Below, in pieces: positions 11,027 through 27,155 of a stretch of DNA of 64,000 nt. Made by a program: the position numbers and the translations under genes. The notes under the pieces were generated by a model that searched no databases, had not been told where the DNA came from, and worked only from the letters and a program-made list of their open reading frames with translations. This DNA comes from Neocallimastix lanati (nom. inval.) (Eukaryota; Neocallimastigomycota; Neocallimastigomycetes; Neocallimastigales; Neocallimastigaceae). The DNA is taken from the NCBI GenBank assembly GCA_016946835.1, contig JACVTC010000172.1, forward strand, positions 148,501-212,500, in the 5' to 3' direction. Every line of letters begins with the position of its first letter. The stretch's first letter is position 1.

Positions 11027-11592
11027 GGAACCCCGTTAAGGAATCCCATTTTCTACTACTATTTTTGGAACCCCGTTAAGGAATCCCATTTTCTATTACT
11101 ATTTTTGGAACACCGTTAAGGAATCCCATTTTCTACTATTCTTTTTTGGAACCCCGTTAAGGAATCCCATTTTCTACTACTATTTTTGGAACCCCGTTAA
11201 GGAATCCCATTTTCTATTACTATTTTTGGAACACCGTTAAGGAATCCCATTTACTACTATTCTTTTTTGGAACCCCGTTAAGGAATCCCATTTTCTACTA
11301 CTATTTTTGGAACCCCGTTAAGGAATCCCATTTTCTACTACTATTTTTGGAACCCCGTTAAGGAATCCCATTTTCTACTACTATTTTTGGAACACCGTTA
11401 AGGAATCCCATTTTCTACTACTATTTTTGGAACACCGTTAAGGAATCCCATTTACTACTATTCTTTTTTGGAACCCCGTTAAGGAATCCCATTCTCTACT
11501 ACTCTTTTTGGAACCCCGTTAAGTAATCCCATTCTCTATTACTCTTTTTGGAACCCCGTTAAGGAATCCCATTTTCTACTATTTTTGAAACC
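11027..11592 (+). repeat. 40-bp tandem repeat in the gypsy leader, 14 copies
   Basis: The unit begins GGAACCCCGTTAAGGAATCC and continues to CATTTTCTACTACTATTTTT. Starts are at 11027, 11067, 11107, 11148, 11188, 11228, 11269, 11309, 11349, 11389, 11429, 11470, 11510 and 11550. Variants (CACCG for CCCCG; TATTACT; TTACTACTATTCTTTTTT) recur in order, so copies 1-3 and 4-6 form a duplicated 121-bp three-unit block. It lies between the primer site and gag. The GC content is unusually high for this window. There is no coding capacity of note. Confidence 0.93.
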
Positions 11593-11816
11593 ACTTACCA
11601 AGACTATAAACTTTTCTACCAAAATTCATTCATGAATTTATAAATTCAATCGGAACCCTTGAATTTTACTATATATTAAAATTATTAATATTTTCAATAA
11701 TCCATATAACCATCCTTGAAATTAAAATTATTTATATTGAAATTAAATATTTACTTCTTCTAATAATTAATTATATTGTATATTTATTATTCAATCAAAA
11801 TCAATAATTATAATAA

Positions 11817-15707
<3,891 letters not shown>

Positions 15708-15775
15708 ATATAAATCATTTAATCAAAAATAAATTTTATTTCATCAAAGTACTATTAATCATTCTAACTTATGAT

Positions 15776-15812
<37 letters not shown>

Positions 15813-16032
15813 ATTTTATATTATTCAAAAACATTTATTCTAGATAGTTTTATTTTTATACTTTATTTTTAAAACTTAAAATTCATGTAATTTTTATTAT
15901 TCAATGTATTAATTAAATTATCACTCCTATAAGTAATTTAGTTATAGTTTATTATTATAAAAGTTAGAATTAGAAATAGTTTAGATTTAAAGCAAAAGAT
16001 TCGTCTGGCATCCGAATCCTAGAGGAGGACCA
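15708..16032 (+). other. gypsy 3' untranslated region and polypurine tract
   Basis: Noncoding, with a run of about 28 As near 15782-15810. It ends in the purine-rich AGAGGAGGACCA (16021-16032) that abuts the 3' LTR and would prime plus-strand synthesis. Confidence 0.7.
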
Positions 16033-16649
16033 TGTAACGAATCTTAAAAAAAAATTAGAAATTAGAATGCTGGCATAGTGGTTAGTCACTATGACCTCAG
16101 CCTGAACCACTAAGGTTCGACTCACACCTTTACTAAAATTTTATATCATTTAAATTTTAAAGAATTTTTATACTTCATTTCTGTATTTGTTTCTGTATTT
16201 GTTTCTGTATAAATTTCTATAAAAAAAAATTAACAAAAGAAATTCTTAGAAATTAATAGAAACAAATCAGATAGAAATTCTATTTTAATTTATCTTTTAT
16301 CATTATTTCTTTTAGATTCTTTTTAACCGAAAATAATCAATTTTTATGAAACTTTTTAATGATTTTATGGTTTTAAATTTTTATGGATTTAAATTTTGAA
16401 AAACTATAAATAGGAGTGAATTTCGCAGCCAAAAAAAAAAATATTTTAAAAAAATTGTGTTTTTATTAATTATTGAATTAATTAATAAGTAATTCGAAAT
16501 ATTACAATAATTAATCTTTATAATTAATATTTTTAAATTTCTTAATTAATAAAACTATATTTTAAAAAACCAAATTACTTATTAATCAAAAAGTGCTTAC
16601 CTATTGTGTTACACTCTTTAAAAACACGGATATTCCAATATTCGTTACA
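16033..16649 (+). repeat. gypsy 3' LTR
   Basis: 617 bp; by direct reading it matches the 5' LTR throughout, including the 11-A run after the GCAGCC block. Confidence 0.96.
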
Positions 16650-16654
16650 CTGCT

Positions 16655-19440
16655 AATGCCGTGATTGTCCTTAAGGAATCATACTTTAAAGTAGGCGAAT
16701 AGGTATTGTTGTAATCCACGCCTTGTTTCTGGGTGAAACCTCTAGCCACTAATTTGGCATTTCTTTTATTTATGGAGTTGTCTGGATTGTATTTATATCT
16801 AAAAACCCGCTTAGGAGTTACAATAGTATAATTTTTTGGTACTTTACTTACCACTTCGTATACATTTAAATCTTTCATACTGTCTAATTCGTCCTTTACT
16901 GCTTTGAACCATTCCTTTTTATCAACTTTAGTGTATATATCTTTATAATCATATGATTCACATAATTTCTCATTCACTGATAATAGCGAATATACATTGT
17001 TATTTTTATTGTTAGATCATGTGTAATTATCGTTTAATATATCGTTTATATTGAAAAATTTTATTTTCTTATTATTATAATTGTTATTATTTTGTTCATC
17101 TGATTCTTTATATTTTCTTTTTATTTTTATGATTTTATATTTTTTATTATTTATGTTTATATCATTTGTTTCATTTACATTCGTATTATTTGTGTTTTGT
17201 TTATTTGAATATAATTCCGTTCTTTCAATTTGTTCATTTGGACTTTTATTTAATTCAACATTTCTTTTGTTAATTATACTTTGTTGGTTTGAATTTACAT
17301 TAAATTCAATATTTCTCTTATTGTTATCGATATTAATTTCATTGTTTACATTGTTTACATTATTATTAATATTGTTATTATTATTTCCAATTATTTTATT
17401 TTCGTTTTTATTTAAATTTAAATTATTTAAATTATTATAATTATTATTTATATTTTCATTTCTGATGTTTACATTATTTGAATTGTTTTGATTTAATTTG
17501 TTTAAATTGTTTAAATTATCTTGGTTATTATTTAAATTACTTTGGTTTTTGTATATACTTTTATCATTTAAAATTTTTAAATTTGAATTTAAATTTGAAT
17601 TTAAATTTGAATTTAAATTATTACTTTGATTATTTACATTAACGTTGATGTTTTCTTCACCATTGTCAATGTTTGTAGTGTTATTATTTAAATTATTATT
17701 TTTAAAATTATTATAATTTAAATCATTGTTACTTACTTGATATGGTCGATTTAAATTATCAAATTGAACATTTTTGTAATTGTTTAAATTATTTAAATTA
17801 TTATAATTAATTTCATTATTAATTTCTTTGTTTACACTTGTTGATTCATTAATTTTTGTGTTATTCAAATTATTATTTAATTTATTATTTTCTGTGTTAC
17901 CTATGTTTTCTTCATTTTCTCCTTCTTTATTATAATCATTGTTTAATTTCATTTGTTCTTCTTCTTCTTCTTCTTCTTCATCCATAACTCTATTAAAATA
18001 AAACATTTCTGGTGTAGAAGGAGGGGCTGAAGCATTACCTGGAACATCTTCGAAAAATTCTACAGTTCTTGCTATAACTATCTTGTTATTAGTAGTATCA
18101 TAAATTATATATGCAGTTGGATTTGTTTCGTCATATCCAAGGAATATACCTGGAAGTGATGTTCCATTGAATTTTTTTCTGAATTGTTTGGGTACATAGA
18201 AGAATGCCTGACATCCGAACACTCTGAATTTGTCATAGTCAACTCTTCTATTATATAATTCTTCAAAGGGTACTTTATTATTGTTACCTGCATGTGGTAA
18301 CCTATTATGAATGTAGTTTGCGGTTCTTACTGCGTCTTCCCAGTATTTATGATTAAGTTTTCCTCCTTTCAACATAGATCCAGCATTGTATATTAGTGTA
18401 CCTTGAAGTCTTTCCACCCTTCCGTTTTGTTGTGGATTATAAGCTATACTATTTTGATGTTCTATACTATTTTCATCATAGAACTTGTCGAACTGGTTAT
18501 TACAAAATTCAGTTCCATTATCGGTTCTGATATGTTTAACATTGTAATTAAAGATGTTTTTTATTCTTTTGTACCACTTTATGAACGTATTAAATGTATC
18601 AGCTTTGCTTTTCATAAAGTACACCCATGCATATGGTGTATAGTCATCTAATATTGTAAGAAAATATTTGTTTCCATAAAGAGAAGTATTTGGAGAAGAT
18701 ACCGTGTCCATATGAATCAGTTCAAAAGGTTCCTTGCTATTATTAATAACCTTTTTATATGGTTTATTTTTCATTTTATACGAACATATATTACAGCCTT
18801 CTTTTATTATAATTGTACTTAGTTTATCCTTAATGTGTTCTATGTTAGCATGACCTAAACGTTAGTGCCACAATTCAAAATTTTCTGCATTAAAAGCCTT
18901 TTTAATATTATTACATTTTATTGCATTATTTGTATTGTGATTATATTTTATTTTATTTTTAAACGTCCAAATTTTATATATTCTTGAGCTATTTGATTTT
19001 GTTGTCGTTATTCTTTTTCCTCCTGGATCAAATATAGTTACTAGATTTTTGTTATTATTTCTATAAAATAAGGTTTTGTAGCCTTCATCACTTAAATTAT
19101 CTATTGATAATAAGCTTCTCTTAAATTCTGGTATATACAATACATTCTTCAAATTAATTTCGTTATTATTAATGTATCCTATATACGAACCAATGTATGT
19201 AGCAGCAACTGTATCACCATCAGCGAATTGAATTATTTCATTACATTTTCTTTTATCAATCAATGTATCAGAATTATTAGTCATATGATATGTAGCACCA
19301 GAATCTATCGTCCAACTAACTATACTATTTGGAATATTCTTCTGTTCTGCTAAATTCGATAGCTAGTAGCTACTCTTGATATTCGCTGGAAATGTTACTT
19401 TGTTTACACTGGTGTTCCTTATATTCTTTTTATTTTCTTT
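16655..19440 (-). pseudogene. copia pol, 5' part: protease, integrase and start of reverse transcriptase
   Basis: Protease WTIDSGATYHMTNN at about 19315-19270, then FELWH-stop-RLGHANIEH (TAA at about 18864) where the integrase zinc-binding region should read straight through. The integrase core follows with LIHMDTVSSP, ILDDYT, IRTDNGTEFCN and PQQNGRVERLQGTL, and after it FGCQAFFYVPK and a long Asn/Leu-rich linker. A TGA after NDNYT (about 17015) interrupts the frame before EWFKAVKDELDSM and FTQKQGVDYNNTYSPT, the start of RT. The frame ends at the gypsy insertion. Upstream, gag and pol are in different frames and a TAG follows IKSSY. The stops are single-codon and homology continues in frame after each, so they look like decay rather than programmed signals. 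Confidence 0.92.
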
Positions 19441-20443
19441 AGTAGTATTTTGGCCTCGGTGTCACAGCATTTGATGATTCTCCTTCGTCATCAGTATCAT
19501 AACCTCTCAGATCATTTATAGAATCTGCAAATTCACAGTAGGTTTCTGGTTTTTTATTAGTAGCATTATTGGCATGTGCTCTATTATTACTTTTATTATT
19601 CTTATTCTTTCTATTGTGCCAGCAGTTCTTTGCTATATGACCTATCTTCCCGCATATAAACCATTTTCTATTTTCTTTATTGTTATTATTCTTGTTATTG
19701 CTTCTGTTGTTTTCTTTACTTTTAAGTTGAGTTCTGTTATTTACTTTAGTTGTATTTAAAATGACTGCTGCTTTGTTTCTTTGTTTATTTTTTGATTCTT
19801 CCTTTAAATATTTTATGTATGGAATTGTCGTTTTCAAGAGTTTACAACTTTCAGTGTATTTTTTCTTGGTTGAAATAATATTTGTTTCTATGACAGTTTC
19901 ATAAGGTAACGCAGAATACAAAATATTGTATTTCTTTTCTTCAGATAGCGCTTCACCAAGTACATACAGTTCTCCAAAAATTCTATCTAATTCGGCAATG
20001 AATAATGATATATCTGAATCTTTTTGATAAATCAATGTTTCCAGTTGATTGTTTAGTTCATTCTTTTTTTCTTCATTAGATTTATTATTCCCTTCCATTA
20101 TGATTCTCCAGACATCATAAGCGGTATTTCTTCTAAAATCTATTTTAGCTTTCATTTCTTCTGAAATGCTATTACTTATTAAAAATTTGGCAGTAGCATC
20201 CTTTCTAATCAATTCTTTGGTAACCTGTTCCTCATAATATAAGATATGAGTATTTCTTACTTTTATATGGTCACTTCTTTTGTTTTCTGGAATTTCGTTC
20301 TCTTGTATTGTTTTTAATAATCTTTCATCGATATATTCTACGACACTATTTATTTGTAAGACCATTTCCATGTCAGGTAACCAAATGTTATAATTGTCTT
20401 TCGTCAACATTACTTTTGTTGACGTTACATTTGTTATGCTCAT
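19439..20443 (-). CDS. copia Gag, zinc knuckle altered
   Basis: 334 residues from MSITNVTSTKVMLTKDN, the usual copia Gag opening, with NYNIWLPDMEMVL, AYDVWRIIMEG and LETLIYQKDSDISLFIAELD typical of UBN2-type Gag. The CCHC zinc knuckle reads KWFICGKIGHIAKNC. The first cysteine of Cx2Cx4Hx4C is Trp, so zinc binding is probably lost. Gag packages element RNA into particles in the cytoplasm. The ORF ends RPKYY just before a -1 change of frame into pol. It is open but belongs to an inactive element. Confidence 0.9.
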   Translation of the reverse strand: MSITNVTSTKVMLTKDNYNIWLPDMEMVLQINSVVEYIDERLLKTIQENEIPENKRSDHIKVRNTHILYYEEQVTKELIRKDATAKFLISNSISEEMKAKIDFRRNTAYDVWRIIMEGNNKSNEEKKNELNNQLETLIYQKDSDISLFIAELDRIFGELYVLGEALSEEKKYNILYSALPYETVIETNIISTKKKYTESCKLLKTTIPYIKYLKEESKNKQRNKAAVILNTTKVNNRTQLKSKENNRSNNKNNNNKENRKWFICGKIGHIAKNCWHNRKNKNNKSNNRAHANNATNKKPETYCEFADSINDLRGYDTDDEGESSNAVTPRPKYY

Positions 20444-20562
20444 TTTTAGATTGAGTTTTGTTATTATTTTTAAAAAGAATTATTTTATTTTTTATATTCA
20501 CAACACTACAAATATTTTGCACATATAAGTCTATTGAGACTCTTAATCTTTTAAATTTATTT
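20444..20562 (-). other. copia leader and primer-binding region
   Basis: 119 bp between the 5' LTR and gag. In element orientation it starts AAATAAATTTAAAAG directly after the LTR. I cannot match it to a named tRNA. Confidence 0.5.
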
Positions 20563-20789
20563 TGTTTTTTAATTAATCACTTTTATTTATTTTATTAAGT
20601 TCTCGTTTTTAATTATAAAAAATATTATTATTTTTATATCAATCCATTTACATAATACAATCATATTTTGTACTAGCTCATTATTATAATATATATAAGC
20701 CTCAAATATTTAGTTAACATATACAATATTTATTTTAAATATATTTTAACTTAATAATTAATAAACTATAATGAACTTTATTTTTAACA
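20563..20789 (-). repeat. copia 5' LTR
   Basis: 227 bp with TGTT..AACA termini. It is followed by TATTT (20790-20794), the right copy of the target duplication. Confidence 0.9.
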
Positions 20790-20794
20790 TATTT

Positions 20795-21147
20795 TATTTA
20801 ATTGTTTAGGTCGTAATACAAAATTTATAATAAAATATTATTAAAATCTTATTAATTATTTATTTCTAACTTATTACTCCATAATTTTTATAAATAAATA
20901 TATTGCCTAAATATATTTATTTTAACTAATTTTATATCTATTTCTTCCAAAAAAAACCTCTTTTTTAAAGAATTATAATAATTTTTCTTGTGCACTTCTA
21001 ATTTACTATAAGTTAAATCCTATTGGCTATTAACTAATTAAATAAATTTAAATAATTTTATATTATTATTTATTATGATATATATAATTTAACTAATTAA
21101 TTATTTATTATAATTTTATCGATAATTTTCCATTTCTATTTAAATAC
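20795..21147. other. Intergenic AT-rich spacer
   Basis: No coding or RNA feature seen. Confidence 0.5.
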
Positions 21148-21668
21148 TGTAGCATAAATAACTGAAATCAAGATTTCAGTTCAGGTATAATTTCAACAGT
21201 GTCCATCAAACAGAACATTTTGGGTTCGACTCAAGCCTTTTTATCAATATATAATAATTTTAGTTCAATATAACTAAATTAATGTAGAAGACATATGAGT
21301 TTCTTTGGTTGGAATTTCCAAACTGAATGAAAATGGAAAGTTCTGTTTTTATAAATATTTTTATAATTTTTTCTATAAGATTCACTTTCATGAAAGTAAT
21401 CTCAATTTCTTGAACTTTCATCTAAATGAACTTTTTTAGAAACTATTTTTTCGAAAAAGTATAAATAATTGAGAATTTCGCAACTAAAATTAATTTTTCT
21501 TAATGTTTTTATTATATATAATTAGTTAATAAGTAATTTGAAATTTTGCAACGACTAATTTATAATAAATAATATTTTATATTTAATGAATTAATAAAGC
21601 AATTATTTTAATAAATCAAAACACTTATTTTTAGTGTAGGCCTATTGGGGTAAACTATTACAATTACA
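21148..21668 (+). mobile_element. Diverged solo LTR related to the gypsy family
   Basis: About 515-521 bp, beginning TGTAGC and ending ATTACA (at 21662 or 21668). In order it shares with the intact gypsy LTR the motif GGTTCGACTCA (21223), a TATAAATA box (21460), GAGAATTTCGCAACTAAAA, TGTTTTTATTA (21504), AGTTAATAAGTAATT and a similar 3' end. No internal element or partner LTR lies nearby, so it is solo. The flanks AATAC and ATTAC do not match exactly, so the target duplication is not established. Confidence 0.75.
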
Positions 21669-22429
21669 CTGTATTAGATTTCAGACATATAGTTTCCTCC
21701 ATTATTGTCATTAACATATATACATATATACAAGTTTGATAGGTATAAACTAGAATTAAAATAACTATACTCTAAAAAATGCACTTTGTGGTTGAGCAAA
21801 AACCATTGTTCAGATATATGATTACTTAAATATTTATAAGTAATGTATATTATTAAATCATATTTTATATATTCAAAATATAGTACATTATTTTTAACTT
21901 AGAATTTTATTAGTTATACAATAAAATTTCAATCAAAAGTCTCTACAGGAATAAGAAGATATAAAATTTGTTCATATATATACATAACTGTGCTTTTCTC
22001 TATTAATTTAATATTTTTATATTTTTTGATTTTTATTTCACTTGAGATATTTCTCTTCAATGAAGCATCAAGCATTATATATTTTTATGAGTTTCTTCAA
22101 TTTTACAATCCTAATCATTTCAATTGTTCAATAAGACTTATTAGTCTTCCTTAAATTGTCATAATAAGCAACTTTTATCAAAATTTAAGGTTCTAATTTA
22201 TTTTTCTTTGACATAATAGTATCTGATAAATGATTTTTTTTTTGTTAAGAATATTTTTAAGAGTCAGATGTTATTTTTTAATTTGTTAAGAGTAAGGAAT
22301 ATATGGTTTATTACTATAATATATATATTATATAATATAATTGATTATATAAATTAATTGGTATTATTATAATTAATAGTATTTAATATTTTGAATAAGC
22401 CAATTTTTTTTTTCTACTTAAAATAGTTA
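21669..22429. other. Intergenic, slightly less AT-rich, no feature recognised
   Basis: Base composition is a little less extreme than elsewhere (for example 21940-22200), which may mean decayed coding or transposon sequence. I find no frame or motif I can name. Confidence 0.4.
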
Positions 22430-22936
22430 ATGCTTTTCTCACTGGATCTTTGCCTGTAAAGAATTGAAAAATTACAGAAATAAATTTTTTCTTTTTCTAG
22501 ATGATCTCTTTTTGAAGTTTGCAATGATAATTGAACAAAATTCCTTAGATGTTTCTTTAGATTCAGAAAAGGATAATGATAATAATACTTATTATTATAT
22601 ATTGAGTGCTCTTCTTGGCGGGAGTTCAATATATGAAAAAAAATTAAACTTAATGATGGGGAACAAAGACAATTAGTTGACAATATTTTTAAACAAAGTT
22701 CAACTTCGTCGACTGTACCGTATTTTGTGGAGATTGCGGAGTTTCTAACAAACGTAATACCATTAATTTGTCGACCTTTTGGATTGATGATGAAATGGTA
22801 TTCCGTTGAATCTACCGTTGCTAAAAGCATCGATGTTGAAATGATAAGGCATAGATTTTCACCTCCCCGTGAAAAATCTGATACAGATTCATTTGATAAT
22901 ACTAATATTGAAATTATTACTCGCAATAATGGATAA
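22430..22936 (+). pseudogene. Unrecognised coding remnant with a frameshift
   Basis: Two plus-strand frames with coding-like composition abut. The first contains LKFAMIIEQNSLDVSLDSEK and LSALLGGSSIYEKK. The second continues NDGEQRQLVDNIFKQSS, PYFVEIAEFLTNVIPLICR and FSPPREKSDTD to a stop at 22936. The switch falls at an A8 run (about 22640), the kind of place where a 1-base slip or assembly error occurs. A possible GTAAAG..TTCTAG intron (22457-22501) precedes it. I do not recognise the protein. A 170-codon ORF on the opposite strand is judged a shadow. Confidence 0.35.
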
Positions 22937-24367
22937 TGGACGTGGTGTTATCATCAATGAATGGAAAAAGTTATAAACTAATGCTTCTAACACACTTCTA
23001 TAATTATATAATACATAATATTTCATTTCATGTATTTTATTTTTTATTTTTCATTTAAATTATGTAATTTTATTATTATTATAAGTTAAATAAAGTTTTT
23101 CTCTAAGTCTAAAAAAAAAAAAAAAAAAGAAAAAAGAAAAAAAAATTAAAATAAATAATAAATAAAAAATATTAAAGTATTCTAATAACAATTTATAATG
23201 ATCTATATATAAAACAAAATAAAAATATATTATTATGTATATAACATTTTCAACAATCTACCAATATAATAAATATTATATAAATATTATTCTTAAAAAA
23301 TAAAATATTATTTATTTTTTCTTTTTATTATTTAACAATTAAAAATTCAGTTTTTTTTTTTTTTTTTTTTTATATATATATATATATGTAATTCACTTTA
23401 TTTAATAATCAAATAAAGAAAATTTTAATAATTTAAAATTGAAAGTAATATTTTATTATATATAAAAGTATTAATTGTTAAAATGTTAACAATAAATAAA
23501 ATAAAAATACATATATATAAATAATTATTTTGATTTTATAACGATATATATAAATAGTTTTGATTATCTTAATAATATATTTATAATATTAAAGCATGAA
23601 CGAATTTCAAAATTTTTAAACTAATAAAATTAAAAAGAAAATACACCAAATCCAATTTTTATAATAATTGGTTATAATATTTTTCTCAAAAATGTATTAT
23701 TTTTCCTATTATAATTAAAAATGGAAAAAAATAAAAAAATTATTAAAGAATTAAATATTACTAATAAATAACTACAAAAAGAATTAAAAGATAATATTAC
23801 AACCTATTAATTATAATTTTTATTATAGGATTTCAAAAATTTTAAAGATTTGAAATAGAATCAATTAAATATAAAAATTTAACCTAATAATGAAGTGAAA
23901 TATAATTACAAATATGTTAAGAGAAAAATAATGTTATTTATATTATTAACTTTTATATACACTAATTTATATTTATTTATATTTGGTATTTTTATGAACT
24001 TTTTCAATAATTTTATGAAAATTATTGAAATAAAATACTAATTTTAGTATGTATTTATATTTTAATTTCTACTATTTATATATTGAATTTTATTTTTATC
24101 CATTTAATGCACGTGTAAATTTAATTTGCTGTAATTTTTATTTATAATTTTTTGATGTAAATATTTTTTACCAAATTTAATGATAATTAAATATTAAATG
24201 ATTATTTTTAATTATAAGATATTAAAAAAAAAAAAATAAATTAATGAATAAACAAAAGAAAAATTAAAGATATTAACAGAAATTATATAAAAAGGATGAT
24301 TAAAGAAATTTACTGTATTCTTTATTATTTTATTACTATTATTATTATTATTTCTTCTTGCATATAT

Positions 24368-24398
<31 letters not shown>

Positions 24399-26594
24399 TC
24401 TATTGATTTATTGATTTTTAAGTGCCAAGAAAATAGATTTATATAATATTTCTTAGTAAAAAACCTTAAAAATGATAGTAAAGGAAAAATTTTATAATTA
24501 TATAATCTAGAATAATTATTATCTTATTAAAATTAGATCATTATTTTTTTTAAAAAAAATATGTATATATAAATTTTTATTTAATATTTTCCCTTTTTTT
24601 ATTTTTATTTATTTCTATTTCTATTTTTACATTATTAGAATTAAATATTACAATATTTGATTTTTCTTTATATATATATTCTTTTATCTTTTTTTTTTTT
24701 TTTAAATTTATAATATATTTATTTTTTGATTGATATTTAATTACAGTATATCTTTTATTATTATTATTATTATTATTAAATAGACTTAAAATATGAATAT
24801 ACATATATCAACAACTTTAAGTAATCTTCCAAAAAAACAATTTTTTTGTTTATTATAAATTATATTAGAGTAATTAATATATAGTAATTATAACCAATAT
24901 ATGAGTAATAAAGATAAATATATAAATTTAGTAAATAATTATTAATTTTATTAATAAAATAGATCTATGTATTAATTAGTTGCTTAACAGAATAAATAAA
25001 TATCTCTCTTTAATTTTAATAATTTAAAAATTTTTTAATCACATGCTAAATGTATTGGTTGATATAAAATATAGAATTATTTAAATAACTTTTTATTTCA
25101 AAAAATTAAATCCGTAATATTTTATTTAATAAATAAAATAACCCAAAGAATAAAAAATAATAAAATTACATAATATATTATAATATATTATAATATATTA
25201 TAATTGAATGAAATATATTAATAATATAGATTTATTAATATATTTTAAATATATGTAGGCTATTTAGTAAATCATAAATAATAATAAATAATAATAAATA
25301 CAGAAATTACTAAATAGAACAATAAATGAAATATTTAAGTATTTTTTATAAAATATATTTATTTAAATAAGGTAAACAATAGAAACCATTAATATTGCTG
25401 TATATATATATTTTATTCTTAATATTCTAAAATACAATTAAAATACAATTAAATATATATATTTATAATTAAAATTTAGTAGCATATAATAAATAAATCT
25501 AAATTTTATAATTATAGATAAATAAATAAATTCAATATATAATTAAATTATAGATAATATAGTTTACATAATATTATAATATTATAATATAGTATTTTAA
25601 TGAAACTAATTAAAATACTAGTTATATATAAGCTATATTTTTATTTATATAATTTTATTTATATATATATATATATTTTTTTTTTATATATTTTTATTTT
25701 TTTTATTTTAGTCTTTAATAAGCTGGTATAAAATAATAAAACCATTAATTTTTATAAGACTATTTAATATATATAATTGGAATGGAATTATTAATGGTTT
25801 CAATATTATCTAAAATAATATAAATAATGATAAAATTCCCAGTTTAATAATATATAAATTTAATATTTTTTTATAAAAGCATTTTTTATACATTAAATAT
25901 AAAGATAATAAATTTCATTAACTTATTATATGTATTATTAATTTGAAAAATTCTCAAAGTATAATTGTTATTTAATGTTAAATATTAATAAATAAATTAA
26001 TATTAATAATCTCTTATTTATTTATTATTTTTTAAGTATAGATCAAATAATAAATATATTAATATATATGGAATTTTAATAAAATGTTTATTTTTAATAT
26101 TTTTTGAATTTCCGTACATTCTTTATTTTAACATTTTTATTACGATTAAGATTAATTTAAAAGTTATAAAAGAATATAAAATAATAATTAAATAGTATAC
26201 TTTAAAGTATATATACAGTATTTAAATTGAGTAATTATATATGATATTATACAATAATAATTGAAAATTAATTTATAATAATAATATAAATAATGCAAAA
26301 TATCAAAGAAAAGAGGGAAAGAATAATTCAAAAATTATTATTTAAATTTTTTTTGACAGATTATAAAGCTTGACATTATTATTCTTTATTAATATTGAAA
26401 ATATAAATAATTTTAATTTATTTTATTTTGTTCGACAGAGTCATATTAGTTATAAAAAAAGCAAATAAAAGCAAATTCAATATATATATCATAGAAAATT
26501 TTTTCAAATTTTATAAAAAATATATAAAAATAGTTTATCATAATTTAATGAATTTATATATATCAAATGTATTCTATATAACAAAAAATATAAA
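22937..26594. other. 3.7-kb gene desert
   Basis: Almost pure A/T with homopolymers, ATTT tandem units at about 24365-24400 and TA runs. Open frames here are low-complexity only. I see no gene, tRNA or transposon. The right end is the promoter side of the bHLH gene. Confidence 0.6.
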
Positions 26595-27107
26595 ATGAAT
26601 TCTAATAACATTTCAAATTTAAAAAATATTCAGAATTTTCAAACAATATCTAATTCACGTAATCAATCTTATATGGAATCAATGACAAATGGAAATTCAA
26701 TGAATATATCCACAACAAATATTCTTCTTAATAATGATAATATATTTACTTCACCAGCTGTAGCATTTACTAATAGAAATAATGTAATTTCTACCACAAA
26801 TATTAATTTATCATCATCAGTATTAGAAAATTCAAATAATGTTTTTAAACTACCTGAACCGTATGTTTCAAAAGATATAATTTCTGATTCAAATTTTAAA
26901 CATTCTAATACAAATAATAATATTGAAAATAAGAATAAATTGGTAATGTTAGAAGATGGACGTGTTGCAGCAATGTCTTCTACTTCATTAATAAACCAAC
27001 TTCAAGGTAATATAGAAAATGAACAATTTGCATTCAATCATATATCAACAATTAATGAAAATAACTCAATGGGAAAAGAAGAGGTAATTATATATTTATA
27101 TTATTGA

Positions 27108-27155
<48 letters not shown>

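Noticed and set aside
11027-11592. CRISPR-like array (regular 40-bp spacing)
   Set aside because: There are no distinct spacers: the whole 40-bp unit repeats with small variants. The host is eukaryotic and the array lies in a retroelement leader.
17081-17440. 119-codon plus-strand frame of Leu/Phe/Ser
   Set aside because: Antisense shadow of the Asn-rich linker of the copia polyprotein.
16645-19440. Programmed readthrough or recoding at the copia stops
   Set aside because: TAA, TAG and TGA occur at unrelated points, including within domains, and domain residues are also altered. Decay explains them better, though comparison with other copies is needed.
22414-22926. 170-codon minus-strand frame
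   Set aside because: The plus strand in the same place has the more coding-like residue mix (Asp/Glu/Asn/Ser) and a plausible intron. The minus frame looks like its shadow.
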